Positions 13,459-26,808 of a stretch of 64,000 bases of DNA are shown here, in pieces. The first letter of the stretch is position 1. Each line of letters starts with the position of its first letter. The position numbers and the translations under genes are program-made. Below the pieces are notes generated by a model. The model saw nothing but the letters and a program-made list of their open reading frames with translations, had not been told where the DNA came from and searched no databases. Source of the DNA: Ophiodon elongatus (taxonomy: Eukaryota; Chordata; Actinopteri; Perciformes; Hexagrammidae); NCBI GenBank assembly GCA_016806645.1, contig JACSYO010002116.1:4681001-4745000 (forward strand). The letters are read 5' to 3'.

Positions 13459-16400
13459 TTAATACAGTTCAGCTGTGAGTCTGCTGAGGTCGGCTTTACC
13501 TTTAGGCTGTCTGTCCTCTGACCTTCTCCTCACCTTCCTGTTTTCACTGGAATCTTTATTAACCAGGCCCTCGTCGCTGGCAGCCTGCAGGCTATCGAAG
13601 GTGCCCTGCCTCTCACGCTCCATCCCGGATGAGCTTCTCTCTCTCCGCCGGTTCTTCCAGGACTCCATGACACCCTCCAGGCAGGCAAACTTAGTGTCGG
13701 TGGTGCAGGCATACATACCTATAGGGACTGCCAGCACCATGGCTAAAACTATAACCACTATATGTATCAGCTTCTCCCTCTGTTCCATCTCTGTAATGTC
13801 ACTTCCTGTTACAAACACAATGCACTGGCCATTACGTGGTGCCTGGTTCTTTAGGCTTACACAGATTTCATATTTGGTAGCAGCCATCAGATCAGAGACG
13901 GAGTAGGAGTGAATCCCAGGGCCAATGAAGATCATTTCTTTCTTATCATTGCCTACGAGGCCAAAGTGGATGGTGAACCAGGTTTCTGCAGGGCGGTCCA
14001 AAGCGGCGTGCCACTCAATGGTAATACCACGGACAGTCTGTTTGGCAATGTGGATGTCAATGTAGACGTTTTCCTCACTGGCAGAAGGTCGGGCCGGGTT
14101 TTCAGAGAGGACTAATGAGTGGGAGCCGTCAGGAGAGTGGACGTCCAGGAGGATGCTGACAGACGAGTTTCCAATGAAGTTGATGGCAGTGCAGGTGTAG
14201 ACACCACGGTCAGCAGCATGCAGAGAGGGGATCACCAGGAGGGATCTGATGGTGTCTTCATCCACTCTTTCCTGAGACTCTGAGAGGAAAACAGGGATAT
14301 CCATTTTCATTTTAAACGACATGCAAGATTAGACAATAAAACTTTGACAGTAAAAATGTTAATTATCTTTAAATATTTTTCCACATATCAAGTTGAACAC
14401 AAATTATTTCACCAAATGCAGGTACATTTTATAATCTGAGGTGGAAAAAGAAGCCAATGAATTAAGCCAATGGTGCAAATCCTCACAATTGAGAAGTTGA
14501 AACCAGAACATTTTTGACATTTTGCTTGAAACACTATTTATGATGATTGTCAACATAGAGGATAATTATTTAAGAACTAATAAATATGTTTGGGTGGGAT
14601 TATCTCAACGTATAACATTGTAACGTTACTTTTGGGGATAATAGTTACATGGTCAATGCAAGTATAGCAGAAACATGTGTTCTCACTGGTGCAGTTGATT
14701 TAAGACGTAATTGCATAGAACATTTGTGATCACACTTAAGAAATGAAGGCTGAAAATGTTGTCTTTGGATAATTTTAGCTAATTATCTAACAGGAGACGG
14801 TGGGGTCGAAAAGAGTGAGCAGTTGTAACTAATGGCTTTAATAATGGATACATGTATTCTGTAAATTTAAGATCTATAATGACCAATTTATCAATTAATA
14901 AGACAAGACTTCATGAAACTCTTTAATTCATTAGAAAGGCCACTCCCATGGACCATTTGACCTGTGACTTTCTGGAAAACAGCTGAACAAAATGCATGTA
15001 TCAACTGGTTAATATTTAAAGTGCACAATTTATGGACAAGTTCTTGATTAATGATTTAATAACATTACAATTTCAAATTACTTATAGCTTTTGCTATCGG
15101 CTTATCTGATCCTTTATTAATTACGTATTCACTCTTATACTTGCAGACGTAATGGCCTCGAGTGAGGCAAGTGTTACTCTTTTTAATTACTTTTAAATTA
15201 CTTGACAAGACTCCGAGCAAGGGGGATATTTCCCAACCTGGCAACCAAAACGTTGTTCTTATTAATTGCTTATAAATGAATTATTATAAGCATTAATGAA
15301 TCATGTATTAACCAGTATAAAGCAAGGAGCTACAACATATAAGCCCTTTATAGAGAATACCTTGTTAAAAAGTGTTGTTTTTATCTTACTCATTATTTTG
15401 AAGACTACTTTTATTTGGTTCTTAAATGTGTGTACTTTTACTTTAGTTTGCAGCTACTCAACCCCAAATGATGACTGTTAGCAGACGTGGTGATATTGCA
15501 GGGACACTAGTGTCATCAGCAGCCTGCTTATATGTTTATGATAAACTGTTTACTCTGATTCTGATTACTCACAGTTGTGATCTGCAGTTGCATCGTACTG
15601 CACTCTAAATATTAAGTCTGATGACGCAGATCTTACTTAATTAAACAGTATAGCCCAACACAGCTGACATTAGGTATAGGCTATAGTGCACTATAATCTC
15701 CAACACTCTTAATCAACAGTGATGGTGTACAGATTGAGAGAATCAGTGGTGATTATCGCGGTGGGCCAATATCCAGATTTAGATCTCCTCGTTTTTAAGA
15801 GGGGTTATAAAGTCTGCGATTAAAATGTGTTTAAGTATCTAATTTACCACAAGATATCACTCCGGGTGTGTGGATGACATATCGTGGACATCACACTCTT
15901 ACCATGAAATCCTCTGATTATCTTCAGACCATATGTCCACCATACCGCGGGGTCTGGCCGGGCCTTGGCGATGCAGCGCAGGGTGAGGTTTGCGCTCTGA
16001 GGCAGACTGATGTTGGAGGACGGGGTGGTGACGCTGGGCTTCACGCACGACTGCAGCTCTACTTCATGGAAGAACTTGCCCGCCTTAAAGTCCGGCCCTG
16101 AGCAGGTCAAGTAGGAGTTCATCAGTATAATAGGGGGGCTCAGGGACCTGATGAACTCCACGAAGCCCTTCAGGCGGCAGTCGCAGACCCACGCGTTGTC
16201 GTGGAGCGCGAGCACGACGTTCGGCCGGAAAGCGGCCCCCTCCCGCTCCTCCGTGTTCTGTAGTTTTTGGTAGAGAGGCCAATTTTGGAAAACCTCCTTC
16301 GATATGACCGTAAGCTGATTGAAGGATAAGTCTAAGTAAGTAAGATCTGGCAAAAATTTTAACGCATGCTCCGGCAGCACGTCCAGTTGGTTGTGCTTCA

Positions 16401-17070
16401 GGTCCAGGATCTTCAGGGCCGGCGTGTCTTCGAACGCTGTCCATGGTACTGAACGGAGCTTGTTCCCCTGCAGACGGAGCTCGGTTAAGTTTCCCAAACC
16501 CTCCAGACCCCTTGAGTTGATCACTGTGATATCATTGAAGTTTAACCATAAGTTTTCCAAGGCGGGCGTCTGTGAGAATGCCCCTCTGGGTATTTCAGTG
16601 AAGTGAGATTTTTCTATTCGTATTTTGGTCATATCCTCTGGAAGGTTCCCTGGTATGGCCCCAAACGCACTCTCCTCCATACATACGAGCGACCTACGAT
16701 TCAAAGGAAGAGTTTCAGTGAAAATGTGTTTACTTTGCAGCCTGATGCTTTACAAACACAATATACTAGGGCCACAGATTGGAGCTACAGACCTCAATCT
16801 AGCCCTTAAGACTAACCTTTTTGACTTTTTTGAAACAATATAATACATGCACTTTTATGTAACCACATGTCCTTGATTAATTTTCCACCCCCCACTGACA
16901 CAGATAAAAGATTAAAAATACGTCTGCCATGAAGCTTGGACTACATGAATCAGGTCTTACCTTCCATGGCGGTCTTCTACGCAGCTGCACCCACGTAAAC
17001 ATTGAGGATACGTTTCATACGCCTGGATGTTAAACCACGCAATAACTAGCAGATAACAAATTATGTCCAT
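13459..17070 (-). CDS. lrit2: lrit2, LRR-Ig-FN3 transmembrane protein of retina
   Basis: Three coding exons on the minus strand (17070-16961, 16693-15903, 14279-13459) join in phase to about 573 codons, close to the roughly 550 aa of mammalian LRIT2. Order: signal peptide (MDIICYLLVIAWFNIQA), cysteine-rich LRR N-cap, about five leucine-rich repeats (for example LTELRLQGNKLRSVPWTAFE), LRR C-cap (DNAWVCDCRLKGF), an Ig domain split by intron 2 (TLRCIAKARPDP, then RGVYTCTAIN), an FN3-like region, a membrane segment (LIHIVVIVLAMVLAVPIGMY) and a basic, Ser-rich tail ending TAELY. The start was chosen because its ATG immediately precedes the signal peptide; an upstream in-frame extension lacks one. 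The family acts at photoreceptor synapses and the retinal surface; the exact role of LRIT2 is little known. It lies between cdhr1 and lrit1 as in human. Intron 2 (14280-15902) has nothing recognisable. Confidence 0.95.
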
Positions 17071-17899
17071 AGTCCGCGGAATTTCATAAAATTGAGGGCT
17101 ACATTCGTGCTCAAGACATCTCGAGAGTCGCAGACGAGTGAAGCCTATTAAGCCTAATCCCTGACTTACCGAGTAAACAAGTGGCATCTAATTCTTGGGA
17201 GAGACACGCATGACTAACACCAGGACGGTGTCAGCTGGTCTAACCCACTATATGTTGCTATAAGTCAATCTTTCTGAATTGTTTATAACTAATGTAACTA
17301 ATAATGTATTAATGCTTATAGATCATGTATATGCTATTAATAAGAACAGTTGCCAGTTGCCAGTTTGTGAAAAGTCCCTCTGACTGGTATTTACCTTTCC
17401 TATTTGGAAAAAAATTAAGTTATAAAAGTTATACAAGTTTGAAATCCATTATTAAATACTTGCAAGTACCACTCTCTAAGCAGCCATCAAGTCTACAGCT
17501 ATACAAGTTAATAAGTTGTTAATAAATTCACTTTGGTCAAGATTCTCTGCATGTTTTCACAGAAAATAAATGCTCCATTGGATGGTTTTTATTGATGAAT
17601 TAAAGAGCCATAAAAATAAAAATCCTGCTGGGAAAACTGGTGGAATTTTTCACAAGCTGACAACCTAAAAGTTGTTCTGTCAGTACCTTACAACTGATTT
17701 ATAAATTATTAGTACATTTTTATTAGCAATAATAAAGCTATTACAACTTACAAACCCTTTAGGTGACCTTTAAGTCGTAGACCACCTGAGCAAATACCCG
17801 TATCACCCTTTTCAAATGAAAATCTATCAAAAGGTGTGATCAAAGAAGTAGAGACATAAGGAGACAAACCACCGCTAACTGGATATATATATATAAAAG

Positions 17900-17905
17900 T
17901 TTATT
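17900..17905 (-). promoter_or_regulatory. candidate poly(A) signal of lrit1a
   Basis: AATAAA on the minus strand about 1 kb past the lrit1a stop. It would give a 3' UTR containing the hexamer-rich region at 18590-18930. Other signals are possible. Confidence 0.3.
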
Positions 17906-18639
17906 CAACTATTCAAATAATATCATTGGAATGAATAGATCTACATTTAATAGGATAATGGTGGTGGCACAAAACAGGTACATAAATATATTTCAGTGTG
18001 TGTCTCATTGCTGGGAATAGAAATCATTGAACATTTCATTTAGCATCATTTCCACCCTATTTACATTGTGTCATAGTTCAGTCCTTTCTGTACTTCTCTC
18101 CAGCTCCAGCTTTACTCCATACACCAGAGTGTTGAACCATGCCTATGTGTATATCTTCTCTGAGAACATATGACAGATATATACAGAGGCACAGACTTAA
18201 CTGTATATGTAAGTGTACATCATCCAGTAAAGTATATACAATTCATACATATACATTAATGATATAAACAATACAGTGTCTACCAATGAGTTCCCTTTAA
18301 GTCAGATCAGGTTGCAGAGGTTTCTTCGCTGGGCCATGCAAGTGCGATGAAAAATAGTTTACAACAATTGCTATGCTCTTTCGGCTTTTAGACATGTTTT
18401 CTCTTACAGGCTTAGTGATCAAAACATTCTTTTAGACATAAAATCATGTGCACAAGTTGTCTTACTATTAATTCATGGACACATGTATGTCAGTGAAGTG
18501 AGTTTCACTCTATCTGTAAGAAACATTAAATATTCTACAAATGTCTGAAAAAAACAAGTTAAATATGATGTTAAATATTCCTCTAAACTGATATTTCCAT
18601 TATAGTGCAGCGTGCAAAAGTCCTTTGATAGAAGTTGGA

Positions 18640-18930
18640 TCTCTGTGGTGGTGGAGTTGGTGGCATGATCCAGCGGGGAGGGACAGGTGGGGGGGAATCC
18701 CATGGTGTGGGCGTACGGGAGCGCGTGGGAGGCGGACTGATGTCAGGATGTTGCTGAGAGTGAGAGTACGGGCAGTGATGGGGATGCGGATGTGGATGAA
18801 GACGGGGGTGGTGATGGTGATGGGGATGTGAATAGGTATTAGCGGTCGGACTTGGACTTGGACGTGGATGCGGGTGCGGATGCGGGTGCATGCGAGGAAG
18901 ATGGCGTGCAGCAGGAGCCGGAGCTGGAGC
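18640..18930 (-). repeat. cryptic CAYCCN-type repeat in lrit1a 3' UTR
   Basis: The segment directly downstream of the lrit1a stop has imperfect hexamers of the CATCCG/CACCCG type on the minus strand. All reading frames become low-complexity (His-Pro, Ile-Pro/Arg or Met-Gly/Trp). The bias reflects the repeat rather than a gene. Confidence 0.7.
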
Positions 18931-18936
18931 ATGATG

Positions 18937-21900
18937 TCAGCAGAAGTACTCGTTAGGCTGTCCCTCTATCTTAGCTGTTGCCTCAGAGTCCAAGCTGGAG
19001 CGGGCTGACAGCAGCCTGTTGGACTCCTCTGGGTTCAGTCTGTTCAAATACTCCCCCTCGAGCCCTTTGGCCTTTGTTCCAGGCGACAGCGTTTCAAAGG
19101 TCACGTATGAATCTTGGATATCCTTGGTTTTTTTCCCCCAGTACTTCTGAATGCGTCTCTTCAGAGCCCCACAGCACACGATGACAGTGAGTGGGACCGC
19201 GATGATACAGGCCACTGTGATCACAATCACATTAATTAACCTCTGGGTCCCAGTGGCACTGGCTGCTTCATCAGTGGAAAATATGACGCACTGCTCTTTC
19301 TTGGGGATCAGCCCCCTCACACACACACAGGCAATGTACTTGGTTCTGGGCACCAGTCCGTTGATAGTAACACGGTTCTGTCCCGCCCCAACATTGATCT
19401 TCCTCATATCCCTCTCTCCAAACACAGCATACAGCACACTAAATGCTGTTGTGTTCTTGGCCTTAGGGGCTCTCCAGTTCAAATAAATTGTATTGTCTGT
19501 GTCCCCCACCACCTTTACTGAGCGGACCACCCTGTCTGGGTCCTGCTGCAGCGATGAAGTATTGGCCGCCAGGTTGCTTAGATTAGTCTTCTCCAGATCC
19601 AACAGCGCATCTGGGTTGGAGGAGGTGGCAGGCCCTGGGGTGGCTCTGTCAGCTACACTGTAACTGGCTAGTCCAGGATCAGGACCAGGACCAGGTGGAA
19701 GGCCTGGATCCAGGGCAGGCAGCGATGAAGGGGCGGAGGTTGGAACCACATATCTGGCCACCAGTTTCTCCTGGTAGGCAGCTTTGCCCACCGGGTTGGG
19801 TTTCTTGACTTTGGCTTTCTTGTCGTTGCTGGTTTGGTTCCCCTCTGGTTTTGGTGAGTTCGAGACAATGAGAGAAATGACAGCTTCAGCGTTCCCAGCA
19901 TAGTTAGTGGCCTTGCAGATGTATTTCCCTGAATCCCGAAAGGACACTGCTGGGACACGGAGGATGGACCAGGTGATTCCCTCCTTTGAAGTTTCCTGCT
20001 GGACTATGGTGGCAGAGAGGGAAGAATATGGTTACAAAAGGACAACGTATGAGAAGGAAAATTAAAATATGAGAAATATCCCCTTTCATTGATGTGTAAA
20101 GCAGGCGATTACACAATGTTGCAATGATCATCAGCAGTGTTGCATGACTCATTTCTGTAGCCACGGCTGTCAGTCAGACTTACAACCGCACTAACTCCAC
20201 TGGTAGCTTTCTGTTAAATTAACAGCAGCACTCCAGTACATACAAAACTATCTTATCACAACACAGAGAAAGACTCACCCGTTCCATTAAGGAGTCGCCC
20301 ATCTGCCTTGCGCCATGACAGGTCTGGGATGGGGACTCCAATGGTGCCACAGCGGAGCAGCACATTGTTCCCAACAGCGCTCCGGACGCGTGCCACAGCT
20401 GTGTGGACACGTGGGAGCTGACAGCGCCGCAGCTCTGCGTCACTGAACAGGACCCCTGATACACTTTCCGGTGCCGAACACCTCAGCCTCGTGTCAATGA
20501 ATGCCACTGAAAGAGTTGGAGACTTCTGGAACTGGACCAGGTCGTAGAGCCGACAGTCACACACCCATGGGTTGTCATGGAGACCTGATGGTGAGGGCAC
20601 ATGTGAGGTTACAGAAGGAAGACAAGCGTCCAGCTGTGTGCAAAGTGATAGACCAGCCTGCAGATGGCCAGTGTGGATGTTAGGATGTTAATCCTATAAG
20701 AGGATTAACATTTAATTCATAAACTACATCATGACCATGACTACGCCGATGATGATGATGATGATGATGATGTGGCGGACTCGTGTTCAAGGTCAGGTCT
20801 TGCTGTCATTTCACCCTCCTGTCCTTTAGAGCTGACCCTGGAACAGCTGTCCACTGTTCTGAGTATGAGAATGGGTTGAACACAGAAGATGAATAAGTGT
20901 AAAATAAATGTTGTATTTCACATACACATAGATAGATACATAGATAGATAGATATGAAATAAGTGTCAGAAGAAGCTGTTGAAAAGCACATCAATAAACA
21001 CTTACACCTACATCTGCTTACAATAGTGGGCTATATTACAAACCATTTATAGACTGTGTATATATGGCTTATGAATGCTAAATAGGCTTTAAAATACAGT
21101 CTTACTTTGGTCTTTAAATGCTAATTATGTTACATCGTTTTTCAAAGCAAATATCGTCTTCAATTATTAATGAGTCCATTTTTATTAAGTACTACCGACT
21201 ACCCCTTACCATACATCAAATGACTGGATGAGGATTTTTTTCCAGCTGCTGTTCAACAACGCTGCTTTGTGCAAAATGAGTTAACACACGTTCCTTTACG
21301 CACAGTGTTTAACGGCGCGCTTTAGGTATTTTGTACTGAGGCAGGCGTAAACCACGACTGAAGTTTTAGGGGATTTACCAAGTATCATCTTGGAGCTCTC
21401 TGGACCTTGCACAGGTTTCGTCGCCAGCCAGGTGGACAGTACCTCAGTCGGCAGGGTCAGCAAGCTGTTGCTAGACAGATCCAAGTAGGTGAGGTTTTTG
21501 ATGTAAGTGGTGGCCTCCGCTGGCAGCGAGGGGAGCTGATTGTTGTGCAAATCGAGAAGTCTGAGACTGGGCATATCCATGAGAGATTCCCAGGGAAAGG
21601 CGGTGAGGGCATTCCCGTCCAGACGAAGCTCCTCCAGGTTGAGCAGTCCCCGGAAACTGTCCGGGCTCAAGGCGGACAGTGTGTTGAAAGACATCCACAG
21701 GAATTCCAGACTGGAGAGGTAGTTGAAGGCTTCGCTCGGTATCCGCTGGATGGCCGTCTTCTCAATCCGCAGCTTGGACGTGTCAACAGGAAACCCGACA
21801 GGCACAAGAGATATCTCGGGATCATTGCAAATCACGCTCCTAAAAGGGAGACGTCATGGGAGAATATTTGTTCACCGTCAAATCATCCGACCCAAATTAT

Positions 21901-22450
21901 GCATCTAAGGACAATTTTAACAAAGTAAATGGAAAATAAAGCAATTATTTAGAAATGAGCAATAAAGTCAAAATGAAGGTTTTGAAGTCTAGAGGATACA
22001 AAAGTATGTGGTAAGTTCACAAGCATAACAAATGCTGTGGAAAATAATTCAGAAAAAATACTGATTTCCCAATCCATCCAAAATCGTATAAAACGCATAG
22101 ATGGGAGGTTGAAAGTGCCTTTGGGGAGATAATCCTGCATTAAATAAAATTGGACCGACATGCACTCTCTGAATTATCTTTTGTACACGTGTTCACCTCT
22201 ATGCAAACATCTGTTCTGATATGACGACTAGACATTACCGTATCAAAAGTTGCAAGTCTGCGCACAAACCAGAGCACTTTATAATGTGTTTTTATATGAA
22301 GTAATGTTCACTTGGATATCTTCCTTACCTGGCCTTTGATCCATCACTCAAGTTGTGGTAAAAACAGCTGCACTGTGACGGGCAGGAGCTCACTGGGGAG
22401 AGAAGTTCACCTGTGGCCGCGTAGAGCCCCAGGAGCAGGACGAGGAACAT
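18937..22450 (-). CDS. lrit1a: lrit1a, LRR-Ig-FN3 transmembrane protein of photoreceptors
   Basis: Four coding exons on the minus strand (22450-22329, 21839-21379, 20584-20279, 20003-18937) join in phase to about 651 residues; human LRIT1 is about 623. Order: signal peptide (MFLVLLLGLYAATG), LRR N-cap (SCPSQCSCF), about five LRRs (LEELRLDGNALTAFPW), LRR C-cap (GLHDNPWVCDCRLYDLVQF), Ig domain (NVLLRCGTIGVP with SGKYICKATNYAG), a proline-rich linker, FN3 domain (VVGDTDNTIYLNWRAPKAKN), membrane segment (LINVIVITVACIIAVPLTVI) and a tail ending NEYFC, the same last five residues as human LRIT1. LRIT1 is known to sit at the cone synapse and modulate transmission with mGluR6. The start is the only ATG before the signal peptide. 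Intron 2 carries inverted TAATCC sites. The neighbours are lrit2 downstream and rgra divergent upstream. Confidence 0.95.
20686..20710. promoter_or_regulatory. inverted pair of CRX/OTX-type sites in lrit1a intron 2
   Basis: Two perfectly complementary 10-bp arms (TGTTAATCCT ... AGGATTAACA) flank ATAAG. Each arm holds the CRX/OTX2 core TAATCC or GGATTA. The host gene is photoreceptor-expressed in other vertebrates, which makes a retinal enhancer role plausible but unproven. Confidence 0.4.
20749..20773 (+). repeat. (GAT)n microsatellite in lrit1a intron 2
   Basis: About eight GAT units. A short (GATA)n run follows near 20930-20953. Confidence 0.9.
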
Positions 22451-25265
22451 TATGGCCCACTTTTACGCATACGCAGCTTGGCTACATGCGCCCAGGTTGC
22501 GCCCACTGAAGTCAAACAGACTTACTTTTTTCTCTCATTTACAGGAATATCATCCGCATGGCTTTCTCCCACCGCTTCGCTGTCCCATAGTGATCGGACT
22601 GCTATGAGTCCCGAGATAAAAAGGATAGACAAGGATTAGCGAAAGCACTGGCGTTCTTTTCATTTGGATGCGTATTGCATCCCGGAATCCGATAGGCTGC
22701 GCAGAGACGTCCCTATTTATTATCACAGAAAAACACTTCCGAAATGGTCATAATCCACTGTGATGTTTGGATTTTTTCTTTCCCTCAAATGTAGCTTGCT
22801 CATATGAGCCCTGCCGTGACTGTTAATCTGTAAGTGGACAGCACTATGTTCTACCACAAGGTGGCCCCTTTATCCCAGCCTGCAGCTCTTACCTTGGGAC
22901 CTTCGCACTCAACAGATGTTCATTTAACATTTCCCTAATCTGCAGTCCTTTTTTATTTGGAGAATTTTGTAGTTTTTTTAAAATCACAAAACAACTAATA
23001 TCCCTGCAGTTATAATGCAGATATAGAGACTTTGATGTAAACTGAACAATAATATGTAAATACTTTTTTTTCATGTAAAGTAAGATAAATTAAAATCACC
23101 CTACAGTTGGGGCCTGAACCACTGACGAGATATTTGCAACAATTAATCAAATAATTCCCTGCACAATGTCTCTCATCAAAGAATATACCTGTTTTCCTCC
23201 TTTTGGCATCCTCTTCTCCCATTGACGTATCTGCACATAAACTGCATGTAGACTATTCATCAACAGGAAACAAAGTAGAATTTTATAAACCAACATAATT
23301 TGTCAAAATAAAGAAAACGATAGAATAAGTAAGACATCTAGGTTTAGCAGTTTGAGTGAAAGAGACTCAGAGTGGCCTTTAGATTTCACCTCAATGACCC
23401 ATTTTGCATCCAACACCAGTGGAAAAAAACCTCAAATTGTTACTTTTTTGTTTTTGCAGTGTTGGTAAATCCATGTGTTAGTTGGCACCTGTTCCTTGTG
23501 TTGCCCCTTTTTTTTCGTCACGCTGGAAGTTTAGTGTTACACTTGGCTGGCATTGCAAAGTGTGCCGACTCTGGCCTGAAGAGATGACGAAACACACAAC
23601 ACTCTTTAATGTGTTTGAACAAAGAACCAACTTTACAACTGACTCACATTTAACCACGATGCCAGGTCAAAAAAAAGTTTAATAGAGATTAATACATCAT
23701 ATACATTGATAATGACAGATTAATAATGACAATAATAGTTACTGAGTTGTGTGCGACATATAGGTAGATTAAACGTTTCCTTCTTTGCCCTTTATTGTAA
23801 AGTTATTTCAGTCTTTTGTTTAAAAATCCCTTCGAATCACAGGTTGTTCAATATGTATAGTTTACAAACTTGCAGGTCTGTGCTGAGGCTCTAAACGTAT
23901 TGAGCAATCGTGTTCTCTCATGTTGCATGTTGAAAGTCTCAAACATTCCATAGTGCCCTTCAAGTAGTTAATCTTATTTACTGAATCCAATAAAGCTGCC
24001 CCTTTACATTGTATGAACTGGAAGACTGAACCTTACTTAAAGTGCAATGTCATCCTTAGTGTGCAAAAAGTCTCATGGTAACAGATATACTGAAGTAACA
24101 TTAGAATAAATGGGATTTGGTTTGTTGTATCATACAATATAATTACTGGGTTAAAATACAGCAAGAGTTGTTAAATCAAACGTTTGAGTTTACATCAGTG
24201 CAGAAGCGCTTTCAGCAGAAAAAGTCATCAAAAAACATTGTACGCTTATTTGTATCAGTATTACTTTACACTCTTGAGATTATTTTGAATGGTATGGAGT
24301 TTATTTTTAATGTGACAAACTTTCAGATGGCAAATTTGCACCAGAAAAAGGCAAGAAGTATGAAAAAAGAGTGATAACTGCACATCTAAACTCATATTTG
24401 GGTCCACCAAGGGCACAGGGATTTGTTTGTTTTTGTTGTTGTTTGGAGCCATTTGATTTTAGTGAGATGTAAAGTGTCCTAAAATTTAAAAATATAGAAT
24501 ATATAATGGATCTTGACCGTTGGCATTCCATATTATTAAGCACTTTTCACACATGTTCACCTATATTTTCAAAGCTTTCTGATCTTATAATCCTGAGACT
24601 GAGAGAGACTTCAGCAAAACAATGTTAGGCTTGTGTCCCTTCTATCCCTATGGCATGAAAAGCTGCAAATGATGTTGCAACTGAAACATGACGAATGCAT
24701 TGAAGGATGGAGATGACGGCTGGATTTCATATACCACTTAATTGGAACACATGCTTTTATTGTAGGACACATTTATCCCTTTTCGCACAGGAAATTCAAA
24801 GATTGAATCAAGCTTCTTCTGACACATGTTGTGTCTGCAGTTTCAAAAGTGCAATTTAGTTTTGTCCTCTATCATTCCAGGCAGATGCCATATTGGTTTA
24901 ATCGCTTGAGGTCAGAGCATCTATCAAAAGTTGTATTCCATACAAAGAAAACAACAAAAAAAATGTCCACAAAACAAGTGCTGACATGTCCAGTTTCACA
25001 TCCACAAGTCAAAACAGAGCCTGCCATATGGGACAAAGGATTAAAAAAGATACAGATCAACAGTACTCACATTGATCCTCTGTAGTGTCACAATAATCCC
25101 TTTGTGTCATTAATCAGCGAATGGGCAGGGTTACTGTAATGAATTGAAACACATCACAAACATTTTATTTTAATATAAACTGTGCATAAGCTGCAGCGGG
25201 TTATTGTGCTGGAAAACTGGAAATTATAAATGCTTGCTTGCAGATAAGACACTGTCTTTACACTT

Positions 25266-25331
<66 letters not shown>

Positions 25332-25783
25332 GCGCGTACATATTTATATATAAAACAAACATTCATGGATAGCCTTTGGCAAGAACATGGACGTCCAATA
25401 ATAATGGGGTTATTATTGTTGGCGTTAATGGAAGGAAACGTCTGACGTTGTGGTTGGAGGGTGTTGTGTTCTCCTTAAATGTGAGTGTATTCTGATTGGC
25501 AGGAGGCTGGCGCTCCGCAGACACCTGTTGTGTCTCCTTAAAGCCACTCAACGCTGTGGGCTGCATCAACCGCGTCATCTCGTCCTTTGACGTTGACCGC
25601 GGCTGCATCCTCACCCGGACGCAGACACAAAGGCTTGTTGTGTAACTAATTGAGGGCTTACTGTTGCATTGGCTAAATACGCATTACGGGTTGTGGTTTG
25701 TGTGTTTATGTTCATTAAGACATTCCTGCACGGATTGGGGCGAAAGAGAGTGTGGGGGCTTTGCATAATAAAGTGCATGCTTT
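22451..25783. other. divergent intergenic region lrit1a / rgra
   Basis: Both genes start outward from this 3.4 kb, so it must hold both promoters. I see a (CA)n tract at 25269-25336 and AT-rich sequence. No other gene is recognisable. Confidence 0.6.
25269..25336 (+). repeat. (CA)n microsatellite
   Basis: About 30 CA units running into CGCGCG, roughly 570 bp upstream of the rgra start codon. Confidence 0.97.
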
Positions 25784-25806
25784 TCACGTGAAATGCCCCT
25801 TTAAAA
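25784..25806 (+). promoter_or_regulatory. rgra proximal promoter: M-box and TATA-like element
   Basis: A full TCACGTGA palindrome (25784-25791), the M-box/CLEAR type bound by MITF/TFE factors, lies 115 bp before the rgra ATG. TTTAAAAG at 25799-25806 resembles a TATA box. RGR is an RPE and Mueller glia gene and MITF is an RPE regulator, so the arrangement is biologically sensible. Function is inferred. Confidence 0.45.
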
Positions 25807-25905
25807 GCGGTCTCCCTTCACATTGAGGCACATCGTAAACGAGCGGGTTGGGAGGAGTGAAAAGTCTGTGACAGCTGCACTTTGTTGTATCAATTCGACT
25901 TCAGG

Positions 25906-26710
25906 ATGGTCTCGTCTTACCCCTTACCGGACGGCTTCACCGACTTCGATGTGTTCTCACTGGGATCTCTTCTGCTGGTGGAGGGTGAGTGTTTCTCTTT
26001 TGTGCTGGAAATCTGCCAAAACTACTGCGAGGATCCGAGGGCTGCACCAGCTGAGTAACGTTAACCTATGGCAGGACCCGACGCCACCCGGTCACTGACA
26101 CTCCGTCGTGGGAGGCAGAGACCACGGCTTTCTCTTAAAACTCGCAAATTAACCTTCACGTGCGACCTGTAAGCAAAATACATGGCTGCGATGTTTTTGA
26201 AGGAGCATGTTTATGAAATTTCACGGTGCTGCATGTGACGCAATAAGCATCGCTGTGCGCACTGGTTTCCATTCACCGCAGCATACTGCCTTCATTCATG
26301 ATTGTTTATTTCTGTTCCACCAAAGGTCTGCTGGGCTTCTTTTTAAATGCGGTAACAATCGCTGCTTTCCTCAAAGTGAGGGAGCTGAGGACCCCCAGCA
26401 ATTTCCTAGTGTTCAGTTTAGCGATGGCTGATATCGGCATCTCTATGAACGCCACCGTCGCCGCTTTCTCCAGCTTCCTGAGGTCAGTGACGTAACCACC
26501 CCCATAAATGATGAATATCAGGGGAAATGTATTGAGCAAATACTACATGGCTACCTGTTCCCGAGATGAATAATCTACACGGAGCTGTATAATCGATACC
26601 GGGAGGAACAATCAGGGTTGTAGAGGGGAGGGGTCAGTACACTGCTGATTAAAACCTATATGTCAAACTGGAATTACGAGATGCTGCTCTCAGCGTTCAC
26701 CAGTCTAGGG

Positions 26711-26752
<42 letters not shown>

Positions 26753-26755
26753 CAA

Positions 26756-26808
<53 letters not shown>

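Noticed and set aside
18625..18891. His/Pro-rich and Met/Gly/Trp frames after lrit1a as a separate gene
   Set aside because: They are low-complexity products of a hexamer repeat in the 3' UTR with no start context or exon structure. I kept the region only as a repeat observation.
21407..21928. 173-codon plus-strand frame at lrit1a
   Set aside because: It is antisense to lrit1a exon 2 and is explained by the coding bias of the real gene.
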